Shown here piece by piece: positions 25,718-34,351 of a DNA stretch of 64,000 nucleotides. The DNA lies in contig CAJTFX010000011.1 in NCBI GenBank assembly GCA_910575555.1, positions 62,001 to 126,000 on the forward strand, given 5' to 3'. The notes below the pieces were generated by a model that did no database searches, was not told the origin of the DNA, and saw only the letters and a program-made list of their open reading frames with translations. Every line of letters starts with the position of its first letter. Position 1 is the first letter of the stretch. Position numbers and translations under genes: made by a program. Origin of the DNA: Lachnospiraceae bacterium (GTDB taxonomy: Bacteria; Bacillota; Clostridia; Lachnospirales; Lachnospiraceae).

Positions 25718-26668
25718 ATGTCTTTTTCCGGTCAGGTAAAAGAGGAACTGGTGCGCCAGGTGTCCGAGAGCAGGCATTGCAGGCTTGCAGAGATTGGGGC
25801 AATTTTAAGTTTTGCGGGAAAAACAGAAGAGGCAGGCGGAGAGCATATTCTGCGGATTTACACAGAGAATCTCCTGCTTGCCCGTAAATATTTTATATTG
25901 ATGAAAAAGACCTTTCAGGTCACATGCCGGATTGCCGTGCGGCAGAATATTTATCTTCACAAAAGCAGAACCTTTGTGATTTCACTTTTGGGGGAACAGG
26001 AGGTGAAGCGGGTGCTGCAGGCGGTGAAATGGCGGAATGAAAAAAATGAAGATATCCGGACCAGGGAGCTGGTGTGCGGCCTTCTGGTACAGAAATCCTG
26101 CTGCCGCAGGGCTTTTATCCGGGGGGCTTTTTTAAGCGCAGGCTCCATGAGCGATCCGGAGAAATCCTATCATTTTGAGATTGTCTGCACCGGAGAAGGG
26201 AAAGCCAGACAATTGATGGAGATTATCAACAGCTTTGAGATGGACGCCAAGGTGGTGATGCGCAAGAAGAACCATGTGGTGTATTTAAAGGAAGGCTCCC
26301 AGATTGTGGATATGCTGAATATTATGGAAGCCCATGTGTCTTTGATGAACCTGGAAAATGTACGGATCATAAAGGAAATGCGCAATTCGGTTAACCGTAA
26401 GGTGAATTGCGAAACAGCCAATATTAATAAAACAGTCAGTGCGGCGGTGAAGCAGTTGGAAGATATCAATTATATCAAAAATGCCAGAGGACTGGACAGC
26501 CTGCCAGATAATTTAAGGGAAATTGCACTGGTGCGTCTGGAGTACCCCCAGGCGCCGCTGAAAGAGCTGGGAGCCTATTTGGAGCCTCCGGTGGGAAAAT
26601 CCGGAGTGAACCACAGGCTGCGCAGGCTGTCAGAACTGGCAGAGGAGCTGCGGCAGGCAGGAAATTAG
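25718..26668 (+). CDS. whiA: WhiA-family DNA-binding protein
   Basis: 316 aa. Domains: N-terminal LAGLIDADG-like fold (residues ~10-210, with CCRRAFIRGAFLSAGS and SDPEKSYHFEI) lacking endonuclease residues, then a C-terminal helix-turn-helix with YPQAPLKELGAYLEPPVGKS and GVNHRLRRL. WhiA controls sporulation genes in actinomycetes and influences division and chromosome segregation in Bacillus. ATG follows GGGAGGAAAGCG. Upstream yvcK is missing from the usual trio. Confidence 0.95.
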   Translation: MSFSGQVKEELVRQVSESRHCRLAEIGAILSFAGKTEEAGGEHILRIYTENLLLARKYFILMKKTFQVTCRIAVRQNIYLHKSRTFVISLLGEQEVKRVLQAVKWRNEKNEDIRTRELVCGLLVQKSCCRRAFIRGAFLSAGSMSDPEKSYHFEIVCTGEGKARQLMEIINSFEMDAKVVMRKKNHVVYLKEGSQIVDMLNIMEAHVSLMNLENVRIIKEMRNSVNRKVNCETANINKTVSAAVKQLEDINYIKNARGLDSLPDNLREIALVRLEYPQAPLKELGAYLEPPVGKSGVNHRLRRLSELAEELRQAGN

Positions 26669-26676
26669 GAGGAATT

Positions 26677-27585
26677 ATGGAAAGAAGGAAACTTTTATTC
26701 GTATTTAACCCTTTTTCCGGAAAGGGCCAGATAAAAAGTAAGCTGTTTGAAATAGTGGATCAGTTTGTAAAAAGCGGATACGAGGTTACGGTTTATCCCA
26801 CCCAGAAGCCCCAGGACGCCATGGAGCTGGTGAAGGAACGGGCCGGGGAATATGAACTGGTGATATGCAGCGGCGGAGACGGTACGTTAGATGAAGTGGT
26901 GACAGGCATGATGTGCCGGGAAAACAAGAGGCCCATCGGCTACATTCCGGCCGGAAGCACCAATGATTTTGCCAGCTCCCTGGGGTTTCCCAGGAGTATG
27001 GAGGAGGCTGCGGCGGCTGCAGTGAACGGAATTCCTTTTGCCTGCGACGTGGGAGAGTTTAACGGGGATTATTTTGTCTATATTGCGGCTTTCGGGCTGT
27101 TTACCGATGTATCCTATGCCACCAGCCAGGAGCTGAAGAACCGGATTGGACATATCGCATATATTCTGGAAGGGCTGAAACGGCTTCCCACTATACAGTC
27201 TTACCATCTGCAGGTTACCTGGGAAGGGCAGACCATTGAAGATGAATTTATCTACGGCATGGTGACCAACTCCACTTCTGCAGGAGGATTTAAAAATATT
27301 ACCGGGAAAAATGTTCAGCTGGACGACGGGCTTTTTGAAGTTACGCTGATCCGTATGCCGAAAAATCCCATTGAACTGAATGAAATTATCGCAAGCCTTA
27401 CCAATCTCATAGACAATACGGATTCCATTTATACCTTTAAGACCGGCAGCCTGCAGATCAAAAGTCTGGAAGAGATTCCCTGGACTCTGGACGGGGAGTA
27501 CGGAGGGACCCACAGTGAGGTGGAAATCAGGAATCAGAAACAGGCCGTACAAATTATGGTAAAAAACTCAGAATTATCTGTATAA
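26677..27585 (+). CDS. Diacylglycerol/lipid kinase family protein
   Basis: 302 aa. The DAGK catalytic fold begins NPFSGKGQIKSKL and carries the nucleotide loop CSGGDGTLDEVVTGM and GYIPAGSTNDFA. Members (DgkB, YegS, BmrU) phosphorylate diacylglycerol or related lipids at the membrane; DgkB recycles DAG made during lipoteichoic acid synthesis. Sequence alone does not separate these. ATG 8 bp after the whiA stop with TAGGAGG, so probably cotranscribed with it. Confidence 0.9.
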   Translation: MERRKLLFVFNPFSGKGQIKSKLFEIVDQFVKSGYEVTVYPTQKPQDAMELVKERAGEYELVICSGGDGTLDEVVTGMMCRENKRPIGYIPAGSTNDFASSLGFPRSMEEAAAAAVNGIPFACDVGEFNGDYFVYIAAFGLFTDVSYATSQELKNRIGHIAYILEGLKRLPTIQSYHLQVTWEGQTIEDEFIYGMVTNSTSAGGFKNITGKNVQLDDGLFEVTLIRMPKNPIELNEIIASLTNLIDNTDSIYTFKTGSLQIKSLEEIPWTLDGEYGGTHSEVEIRNQKQAVQIMVKNSELSV

Positions 27586-27797
27586 GTCCTTTTCTTTTTG
27601 GGAAAAATGCGGTAAAATGTAAACAGTATTTGTCCAGGGGCGCGTTTGGATGATATCCCGCCATTTGCTGTAGGAGCGTATCCGGAAACATCTTCCGGCA
27701 ATATACGGCTCAGACAGTCTCCAGACGCGGCCCGGGGCAAATCTATATGAAATTTAGGAGAGTTCCCCGGACAGGGAACAGAAATGGAGGAAGAGAA

Positions 27798-28664
27798 ATG
27801 TTAGTATCTGCAAAAGAAATGTTACAGAAAGCAAAAGCAGGACACTATGCTGTGGGCCAGTTCAACATCAACAATCTGGAGTGGACAAAATCTATCTTAC
27901 TTACCGCACAGGAATTGAAATCTCCGGTGATTCTGGGCGTATCAGAAGGCGCTGGAAAATACATGGCCGGATATAAGACCGTAGTAGGAATGGTAAACGG
28001 TATGTTGGAAGAGCTGAACATCACAGTTCCCGTAGCAATCCATCTGGATCACGGCAGCTATGAAGGATGCCTGAAATGCGTGGAAGCAGGATTTTCTTCT
28101 ATCATGTTTGACGGTTCTCATTATCCAATTGATGAGAATGTAGAAAAGACCAAAGAACTGGTAAAAATTGCCCATGACAAGGGAATGTCCATCGAAGCGG
28201 AAGTAGGCTCCATCGGCGGAGAAGAAGACGGTGTGATTGGCGCAGGAGAGTGTGCAGATCCTAACGAGTGCAAGGCAATTGCAGATCTGGGCGTTGATAT
28301 GCTTGCAGCAGGAATCGGCAATATCCACGGCAAATATCCGGACAACTGGGCAGGCTTAAGCTTTGAAACATTAGATGCAGTTCAGCAGAAAACAGGCGAT
28401 ATGCCCTTAGTGCTTCACGGCGGTACCGGTATTCCGGAAGATATGATCAAGAAAGCAATTTCTTTGGGCGTAGCTAAGATTAATGTAAATACAGAATGTC
28501 AGCTTTCCTTTGCAGCAGCTACCAGAGAATACATCGAAGCAGGTAAGGATCAGCAGGGCAAAGGCTTTGACCCGAGAAAATTACTGGCTCCCGGCGCAGA
28601 AGCAATTAAGGCAACTGTAAAAGAGAAAATGGAATTATTCGGTTCCGTAGGCAAGGCAGAATAA
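27798..28664 (+). CDS. fba: Fructose-1,6-bisphosphate aldolase, class II
   Basis: 288 aa from the ATG at 27798 with GGAGGAAGAG; longer frames upstream lack a site. Zinc-dependent glycolytic aldolase. Motifs: GQFNINNLEWTK, HLDHGSYEGC (catalytic Asp and first zinc His), EAEVGSIGGEEDG (Glu ligand region), GIGNIHGKYP (zinc His) and VLHGGTGIP (zinc His and phosphate loop). Codon use is strongly biased, as expected for a highly expressed gene. A terminator-like hairpin follows. Confidence 0.96.
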   Translation: MLVSAKEMLQKAKAGHYAVGQFNINNLEWTKSILLTAQELKSPVILGVSEGAGKYMAGYKTVVGMVNGMLEELNITVPVAIHLDHGSYEGCLKCVEAGFSSIMFDGSHYPIDENVEKTKELVKIAHDKGMSIEAEVGSIGGEEDGVIGAGECADPNECKAIADLGVDMLAAGIGNIHGKYPDNWAGLSFETLDAVQQKTGDMPLVLHGGTGIPEDMIKKAISLGVAKINVNTECQLSFAAATREYIEAGKDQQGKGFDPRKLLAPGAEAIKATVKEKMELFGSVGKAE

Positions 28665-28728
28665 TTTTAAGCTCTATCCTCAGTTTATTTTGGAATTGTT
28701 TCATGCTGCAGAACCGGGGCATTTATCA

Positions 28729-28761
28729 AACACGCGCTGGGAGCGCTGTTGTCTATTTTTT
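28729..28761 (+). terminator. Terminator after fba
   Basis: AACA-GCGCT/AGCGC-TGTT stem with a one-base bulge, followed by a T-rich run (28752-28761). Confidence 0.55.
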
Positions 28762-28831
28762 ATAAAAATAAGACAGAAATGAAATAAATTTATCCGAAAT
28801 AGCAAAAAATAAAATATTTCTGAAAATTCTA

Positions 28832-28860
28832 TTGCTTTTTTCTAAAAAGTAGAGTATCTT
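28832..28860 (+). promoter_or_regulatory. glnN promoter
   Basis: -35 TTGCTT (28832-28837), 17 bp spacer, -10 TATCTT (28855-28860). It would start a transcript near 28867, at the beginning of the motif shared with the amt leader. Confidence 0.5.
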
Positions 28861-28866
28861 ATTACC

Positions 28867-28925
28867 AGACAGAAAATAAACGATAGAACAAGGGTGTTCC
28901 AAGAGGCTTGGAATGCCCTTTTTTT
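28867..28925 (+). promoter_or_regulatory. glnN leader: shared motif plus terminator hairpin
   Basis: The leader opens with ACAGAnAATAAACGnTA (to 28885), also found before amt. It is followed at once by a strong hairpin (AAGGG...TTCCAAG, triloop, CTTGGAA...CCCTT) with a T7 run ending at 28925, only 16 bp before the glnN start codon. A terminator before rather than after a gene implies attenuation, with antitermination needed for expression. Confidence 0.7.
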
Positions 28926-28940
28926 GGAAAGGATGAGAAT

Positions 28941-31055
28941 ATGAGCGAATACTATAATGTAGCGGAAATCTTCGGTGAAAACGTGTTCAACGATGCAGTC
29001 ATGCAGGAACGGCTGCCCAAGAAGGTTTACAAAAGGCTAAAAGATGTGATCAGCGAGGGAAGAGAACTGGATCTGGAAACGGCGGACGTGGTTGCCCATG
29101 AGATGAAAGAGTGGGCCATTGAAAAGGGGGCCACCCATTATACCCACTGGTTTCAGCCTTTAACCGGCGTAACGGCGGAAAAGCACGATTCTTTTATTAC
29201 AGCGCCCATGTCCAATGGAAAAGTCCTGATGAGTTTTTCCGGAAAAGAGCTGATCAAGGGAGAGCCGGACGCCTCATCTTTCCCTTCCGGCGGCCTTCGG
29301 GCCACGTTTGAAGCAAGGGGCTATACTGCCTGGGACTGCACCTCGCCGGCATTTGTAAGGCAGGATGCAGCAGGAGCCACGCTCTGTATCCCCACCGCTT
29401 TCTGTTCCTACACCGGAGAGGCGCTGGATCAGAAAACCCCTCTGCTGCGTTCCATGGAAGCAATCAATGCTCAGTCCATCCGCCTGCTGCGGCTGTTCGG
29501 CAATGTTACCTCCAAAAAAGTAACTCCCTCCGTGGGGCCGGAGCAGGAATACTTTCTGGTTGACCGGCAGAAATATTTAAAGAGAAAAGATTTGATTTTT
29601 ACCGGGCGCACGCTGTTCGGCGCAATGCCTCCCAAGGGCCAGGAAATGGATGACCACTACTTCGGCGCCATCCGGGAGCGGATTGCGGCTTATATGAAGG
29701 ACGTGAACAAAGAATTGTGGAAACTGGGAGTCAGCGCCAAAACCCAGCACAACGAAGTGGCTCCTGCGCAGCACGAACTGGCGCCTATTTATGCAGAAGC
29801 CAATATTGCGGTGGATCACAACCAGCTTGTAATGGAAACGTTAAAGAAAGTGGCCGGCCGTCATGGAATGACCTGCCTTTTGCATGAAAAGCCTTTTGCC
29901 GGGGTCAACGGCTCCGGCAAACATAACAACTGGTCTATTACTACAGACGATGGCATCAATATGTTAGATCCGGGCAAGACTCCCCATGACAATATTCAGT
30001 TTCTTTTAGTGCTGACCTGTATTCTGAAAGCAGTGCACAAACATGCGGATCTGCTTCGGGAATCTGCAGCAGATGCAGGAAATGATCACAGATTAGGGGC
30101 AAATGAGGCGCCGCCTGCCATTATTTCTATTTTCCTTGGCGAGCAGCTTCAGGATGTTCTGACCCAGCTAATCAGCACCGGAGAAGCCACCCGAAGCCTG
30201 AAGGGGGAAGTGCTTCAGACCGGCGTAAAGACGCTGCCGGATTTTATGAAAGACGCCACAGACCGAAACCGCACCTCACCCTTTGCCTTTACCGGCAATA
30301 AATTTGAATTCCGCATGGTGGGCTCCAATGATTCCATTGCGGCGCCCAATGTTGTGCTGAATACCATTGTGGCGGAAGCGTTTTCTGATGCCTGTGATGT
30401 GCTGGAGAAGGCCGATGATTTCGAGATGGCAGTCCATGACCTGATCAAGATGCAGGCCATTGAACATCAGGATATTGTCTTTAATGGAAACGGCTATTCT
30501 CCGGAATGGGTGGAGGAAGCAGAACGCAGAGGGCTTCCCAATATCACCAATATGGTGGATGCAGTTCCGGCCCTTGTTACAGAGAAGGCAATTGCATTGT
30601 TTGAGAAATTCAATGTGTTTACAAAAGCGGAACTGGAGTCCAGAAGCGAGATTCACTATGAGAACTATGCAAAAGCCATTAATATAGAAGCCAGGGCAAT
30701 GATTGATATGGCAGGGAAGCAGATTATTCCGGCTGTCATTAAATATACCACAGCCCTTGCAAATTCCATCAATTCCGTAAAAGCTGCCTGTGAGGCCGAT
30801 TTAAGCGTTCAGATTGGACTGCTGACAGAAGTTTCCGGGCTTCTGGCTGAAACAAAAGCAGCGTTAACCAGGCTCACCGGGGCTGCAGAACAGGCCTGTG
30901 CAATGCCTCAGGGCAGGGAACAGGCGGTATGTTACCGGGATGAGGTCAAAACAGCCATGGACGCGCTCCGCGCTCCGGTAGATAAACTGGAAATGATTGT
31001 GGACAAAGAAATGTGGCCCATGCCGTCCTACGGAGACTTGATTTTCGAAGTATAA
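28941..31055 (+). CDS. glnN: Glutamine synthetase type III
   Basis: 704 aa from the ATG at 28941 (GGAAAGGATGAG upstream); an earlier in-frame ATG lies within the terminator hairpin. Length is typical of GSIII dodecamers, not of GSI (~450 aa). Makes glutamine from glutamate, ammonia and ATP. Recognisable blocks: N-terminal GSIII domain ([19 protein letters not shown]), [34 protein letters not shown] and [11 protein letters not shown]. Together with the downstream amt-PII gene it forms an ammonium-assimilation locus, probably nitrogen-regulated through its leader. Confidence 0.96.
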   Translation: MSEYYNVAEIFGENVFNDAVMQERLPKKVYKRLKDVISEGRELDLETADVVAHEMKEWAIEKGATHYTHWFQPLTGVTAEKHDSFITAPMSNGKVLMSFSGKELIKGEPDASSFPSGGLRATFEARGYTAWDCTSPAFVRQDAAGATLCIPTAFCSYTGEALDQKTPLLRSMEAINAQSIRLLRLFGNVTSKKVTPSVGPEQEYFLVDRQKYLKRKDLIFTGRTLFGAMPPKGQEMDDHYFGAIRERIAAYMKDVNKELWKLGVSAKTQHNEVAPAQHELAPIYAEANIAVDHNQLVMETLKKVAGRHGMTCLLHEKPFAGVNGSGKHNNWSITTDDGINMLDPGKTPHDNIQFLLVLTCILKAVHKHADLLRESAADAGNDHRLGANEAPPAIISIFLGEQLQDVLTQLISTGEATRSLKGEVLQTGVKTLPDFMKDATDRNRTSPFAFTGNKFEFRMVGSNDSIAAPNVVLNTIVAEAFSDACDVLEKADDFEMAVHDLIKMQAIEHQDIVFNGNGYSPEWVEEAERRGLPNITNMVDAVPALVTEKAIALFEKFNVFTKAELESRSEIHYENYAKAINIEARAMIDMAGKQIIPAVIKYTTALANSINSVKAACEADLSVQIGLLTEVSGLLAETKAALTRLTGAAEQACAMPQGREQAVCYRDEVKTAMDALRAPVDKLEMIVDKEMWPMPSYGDLIFEV

Positions 31056-31071
31056 GGTGCAGAAAGGGAGG

Positions 31072-31110
31072 ATGCCAGGTAACCTCTTTGTCACCTGGCA
31101 TTTATTATGA
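31072..31110 (+). terminator. Terminator after glnN
   Basis: Perfect stem ATGCCAGGT (31072-31080) / ACCTGGCAT (31093-31101) followed by TTTATTAT. Separates glnN and amt transcripts. Confidence 0.8.
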
Positions 31111-31236
31111 AAAAGTTTATTCAAATAGTAACTTGTGATTGTCATTTGTTATGGTTTTATTATATGCGGAAGAAATGAAGTTTTCATGTTGCTGAAATGA
31201 AACTTTTTTGAATCTAAAATGAATAATCTGTGAACA

Positions 31237-31304
31237 GAACAGATAATAAACGGTATTTTTGTCGGACCACAACGCTGTGGAGAACGGGAAAAGTACCGTT
31301 TTTT
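31237..31304 (+). promoter_or_regulatory. amt leader: shared motif plus terminator hairpin
   Basis: Contains the same ACAGAnAATAAACGnTA motif (31239-31255) as the glnN leader. The end of the motif forms the 5' arm of a terminator: AAACGGTATTTTT (31248-31260) pairs with AAAAGTACCGTTT, followed by Ts to 31304. A small inner hairpin (CCAC, six-base loop AACGCT, GTGG) sits in its loop; A at loop position 1 and G at position 4 match the known ANTAR-target loop pattern. The amt start codon is 34 bp further on. Confidence 0.65.
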
Positions 31305-31337
31305 ATATAGAAAAATTGATTACAGGGAGGAATTATT

Positions 31338-33089
31338 ATGACAGAAGAAACAATTGTAAGCCTGATAAGTGAACATACCTTTGGCATCTGGTTTTTAATC
31401 GGAGCTGCGCTGGTGTTTTGGATGCAGGCAGGCTTTGCTATGGTAGAGGCAGGTTTTACCAGGGCAAAGAACAGCGGAAATATTTTGATGAAAAATCTGA
31501 TGGATTTCTGTATCGGGACGGTAATGTTCATTTTGATTGGTTTTTCCCTTCTGTTGGGAGAAGATTTAATGGGTTTTATCGGGAAGCCGGGATTTGACAT
31601 TTTTACCGCTTATCAGGAATTTGATTTTTCTAATTTTGTATTTAACCTGGTATTCTGCGCCACTACGGCCACCATTGTGTCCGGCGCTATGGCGGAGCGG
31701 ACCAAGTTTTTGTCCTACTGCATTTATTCCGGTGTGATTTCTGCATTGATTTACCCTATTGAAGCTCACTGGATCTGGGGCGGCGGCTGGCTGGCGCAGA
31801 TGGGATTTCATGATTTTGCAGGTTCCTGCGCCATCCATATGGTAGGCGGTATCTCCGCCCTGATCGGAGCAAAAATATTGGGTCCCCGAATTGGAAAATT
31901 TACCACAGACAAAAACGGAAAGGTTACGAAAGTTAATGCATTTCCGGGACATAATCTCCCGCTGGGATGCCTGGGATGCTTCATTCTCTGGTTTGGCTGG
32001 TATGGGTTTAACGGAGCGGCAGCAACCAGTATCCCTCAGCTTGGTTCTATCTTTTTAACGACAACTATTGCGCCGGCTGTGGCAACGGTGGTTTGTATGG
32101 TGTTTACCTGGGTGAAATTCGGCAAACCGGATGTTTCCATGTGTCTGAATGCGTCATTGGCGGGACTGGTGGGAATTACCGCGCCCTGTGATGTAACAGA
32201 CGCCTTCGGCGCGCTGGCCGTTGGAATTGTCTCAGGCCTTTTGGTGGTATTTGGCGTATGGTTCCTGGATTACAAGCTTCATGTGGACGATCCAGTGGGC
32301 GCCGTTGCAGTACATTGCTTAAACGGAATCTGGGGAACTTTGGCTGTAGGGCTTTTTGCCACTTCTTCTGCGCCGGGAAGCGAGATTGACGGCCTGTTTT
32401 ACGGCGGCGGCTTTCATCAGCTTGGCCTGCAGGCATTGGGAATCCTGTCAGTAGGAATCTGGACGGTTGTGACAATAACCATTGCGTTTCTGGCAATTAA
32501 GGCAACGATTGGGCTTCGGGTGACGGAGGAAGAAGAGATAGTGGGTCTGGATTCCACAGAACATGGAATTGCTTCTGCATATTCTGGATTCAGCATTATG
32601 GATGTATCCAACACGATGACGATGGATATCAACGAAAACACCAATCTGGGTACGCCGGAGTATGAGAATGCTTCTGAGGCATTAAGAGACGCGGCAGTTC
32701 CGGTGGTGGCTGCACCAGGCGTTGGCGCCGGCAGCGGTATGTACAAAGTCACAATTGTGGCGAAGCTGTCCCGGTATGACAAACTGAGAAAGGTCATGAA
32801 TGAGCTTGGTGTCACGGGAATGACTGTTACTCAGGTAATGGGCTGCGGAATTCAGAGAGGCGCCGGAGAGAAATACAGGGGCGTGGAACTGGACGCAACC
32901 TTGCTTCCGAAAGTAAAACTGGAAATTATCGTCGGAAATATTCCGGTGGAGAAAGTAATTCAGGCGGCGAAGAAAACACTGTATACCGGACATATCGGCG
33001 ATGGCAAGATTTTTGTGTATGAAGTGGCAAAGGTTGTGAAAATCCGCACCGGCGAGGAAGATCTGGAGGCGCTTTTGGATGTGGAGTAG
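31338..33089 (+). CDS. amt: Ammonium transporter fused to a P-II (GlnB-like) domain
   Basis: 583 aa. Residues ~1-410 are an 11-TM Amt/Rh channel (ALVFWMQAGFAMVEAGF, the ammonia-pore histidines in IEAHWIWGGGWL and DDPVGAVAVHCLNG). A linker of ~55 residues follows, then a complete P-II domain from ~467 (YKVTIVAKLSRYDKLRKVM) with a T-loop GIQRGAGEKYRG that keeps the Tyr51 equivalent, LPKVKLEIIV and the GDGKIFV end. Usually P-II (GlnK) is a separate protein that plugs Amt. The fusion makes the channel self-regulating by ATP/ADP/2-oxoglutarate. Downstream of glnN with a related leader. Confidence 0.95.
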   Translation: MTEETIVSLISEHTFGIWFLIGAALVFWMQAGFAMVEAGFTRAKNSGNILMKNLMDFCIGTVMFILIGFSLLLGEDLMGFIGKPGFDIFTAYQEFDFSNFVFNLVFCATTATIVSGAMAERTKFLSYCIYSGVISALIYPIEAHWIWGGGWLAQMGFHDFAGSCAIHMVGGISALIGAKILGPRIGKFTTDKNGKVTKVNAFPGHNLPLGCLGCFILWFGWYGFNGAAATSIPQLGSIFLTTTIAPAVATVVCMVFTWVKFGKPDVSMCLNASLAGLVGITAPCDVTDAFGALAVGIVSGLLVVFGVWFLDYKLHVDDPVGAVAVHCLNGIWGTLAVGLFATSSAPGSEIDGLFYGGGFHQLGLQALGILSVGIWTVVTITIAFLAIKATIGLRVTEEEEIVGLDSTEHGIASAYSGFSIMDVSNTMTMDINENTNLGTPEYENASEALRDAAVPVVAAPGVGAGSGMYKVTIVAKLSRYDKLRKVMNELGVTGMTVTQVMGCGIQRGAGEKYRGVELDATLLPKVKLEIIVGNIPVEKVIQAAKKTLYTGHIGDGKIFVYEVAKVVKIRTGEEDLEALLDVE

Positions 33090-33240
33090 ATAAGGAAAGG
33101 GAAGTTTTAGGGCAGGGAAAGATAATTTATAAGGAAAATGCGGAAGAATTTTTATATCGGCGAAAGGAGAAAATCTCTGGATTTTTTGGCACAAACGGAT
33201 TATAATGGATCAAAGACCAGTACAGCGGGAGGATTGGGAA

Positions 33241-34263
33241 ATGGAAAATAATCTGTTGTTTGTCAACCAGAATAAAGAAATTATTCAGGAATTTCTGACA
33301 GCTATGGAGGGGAGAAAGGGGAATTTCGTTACAGACACGGCAGACAGCGGTCTGGAGGCTGCGTATCTATTGAAGAAAAAGAAATATAAGGTGGTAGTCA
33401 CAGGACTGGATCTGCCGACGTATGACGGTTCTAAGGTGATAGAGTATTTAAACCGCAATTATCCGGAAACCGTGTGCATTGTATACACCTGGAGACTGGA
33501 GCTGGCCCACCTGAGGCTACTGATCAATGAGAGGAACGTATTCCGGATTTTTCAGAGGCCGGTAAAGTACCACAAGCTGTACGATGCCATAATGGACGGA
33601 ATTGTAAAATATGACCGCCGTGAAATTGATGTGCTGAACCGCCGTGAGATGGAACAGGAATTGAGGAAAAAATCCCTGCAGGCGGCGGAATTAAAAAGGG
33701 TGACAGAAGAAAGGGACTGGGAGCGGGAAGAACTGGTGAAGTTTTTGGGTTCTCTGCTGAATGTGTTCCTTCATGACGTCAAATCCCAGCTGCCGGGAAA
33801 GGGAACCTGGCAGCTGGCCCGTTATGAAAAGAAGCTGACCGCCTGGCTGTTAGAGCATGAACGGTCGCCGTTAAAGAGCCTGGAGGAAGTGAAAAAGGAT
33901 ATTTACGGCAGATTTCTGTATCCGGAGTATAACCAGAAAGTGGAAATCCGTCTGGATGAGGGAGCGGGAGTGCCTTCCCAGGAGTTTTGCGGCAGCCTGC
34001 ATTTCATTGTCTGGCTCCTTCTTACAAGGTTTGTCATGATTTCTTCCGTTTATGATGTCCGGGTGATTCTGATTCCCATGGGCCAGGAGCGGTTCCGTGT
34101 GCGGGTGGAAGGCCTGTTTCCGGAAGGCGTCTGGGGAACAGCCCATGAAGAGATGACCGCACGGGTGATGACCAGTGTCACCCAGACAATCTTAGAGAGC
34201 TTTGCTCAGCGTTTTACCCAGAGCATCAGCGATGAAAAAGTTATTTACTATATGGAGCTGTAA
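33241..34263 (+). CDS. Degenerate response-regulator-like protein
   Basis: 340 aa from the ATG at 33241 (GGGAGG upstream). The first ~120 residues have the shape of a receiver domain (LFVNQNKEIIQEF..., VVVTGLDLPTYDG, IVYTW, FQRPVKY). The phospho-acceptor Asp is Gly (VTG-LDLP), the acidic pair is replaced (VNQN) and the conserved Lys of the KP pair is Arg. After a coiled coil (~135-175) comes a C-terminal domain I cannot name; it has weak resemblance to a decayed histidine-kinase catalytic region. It follows the amt-PII gene, so a nitrogen-linked role is inferred only from place. Confidence 0.65.
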   Translation: MENNLLFVNQNKEIIQEFLTAMEGRKGNFVTDTADSGLEAAYLLKKKKYKVVVTGLDLPTYDGSKVIEYLNRNYPETVCIVYTWRLELAHLRLLINERNVFRIFQRPVKYHKLYDAIMDGIVKYDRREIDVLNRREMEQELRKKSLQAAELKRVTEERDWEREELVKFLGSLLNVFLHDVKSQLPGKGTWQLARYEKKLTAWLLEHERSPLKSLEEVKKDIYGRFLYPEYNQKVEIRLDEGAGVPSQEFCGSLHFIVWLLLTRFVMISSVYDVRVILIPMGQERFRVRVEGLFPEGVWGTAHEEMTARVMTSVTQTILESFAQRFTQSISDEKVIYYMEL

Positions 34264-34281
34264 ATCGGTCTTTCCATTGAT

Positions 34282-34325
34282 CAGAAATGGGGCTGTCGGG
34301 AAACAGCTCCATTTCTGTCTGTATT
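34282..34325. terminator. Bidirectional terminator between convergent genes
   Basis: CAGAAATGG-GCTGT / ACAGC-CCATTTCTG (34282-34317) around a short loop, between the receiver-like gene (+) and PBP1A (-). Only moderately T-rich flanks. Confidence 0.6.
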
Positions 34326-34351
34326 CAGCGATAAAAGCATGCTCACTGAAA

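Noticed and set aside
33241-34263. ANTAR-type antiterminator protein for the glnN/amt leaders
   Set aside because: The C-terminal region does not show an ANTAR helical domain; it ends in an unrelated beta-rich sequence.
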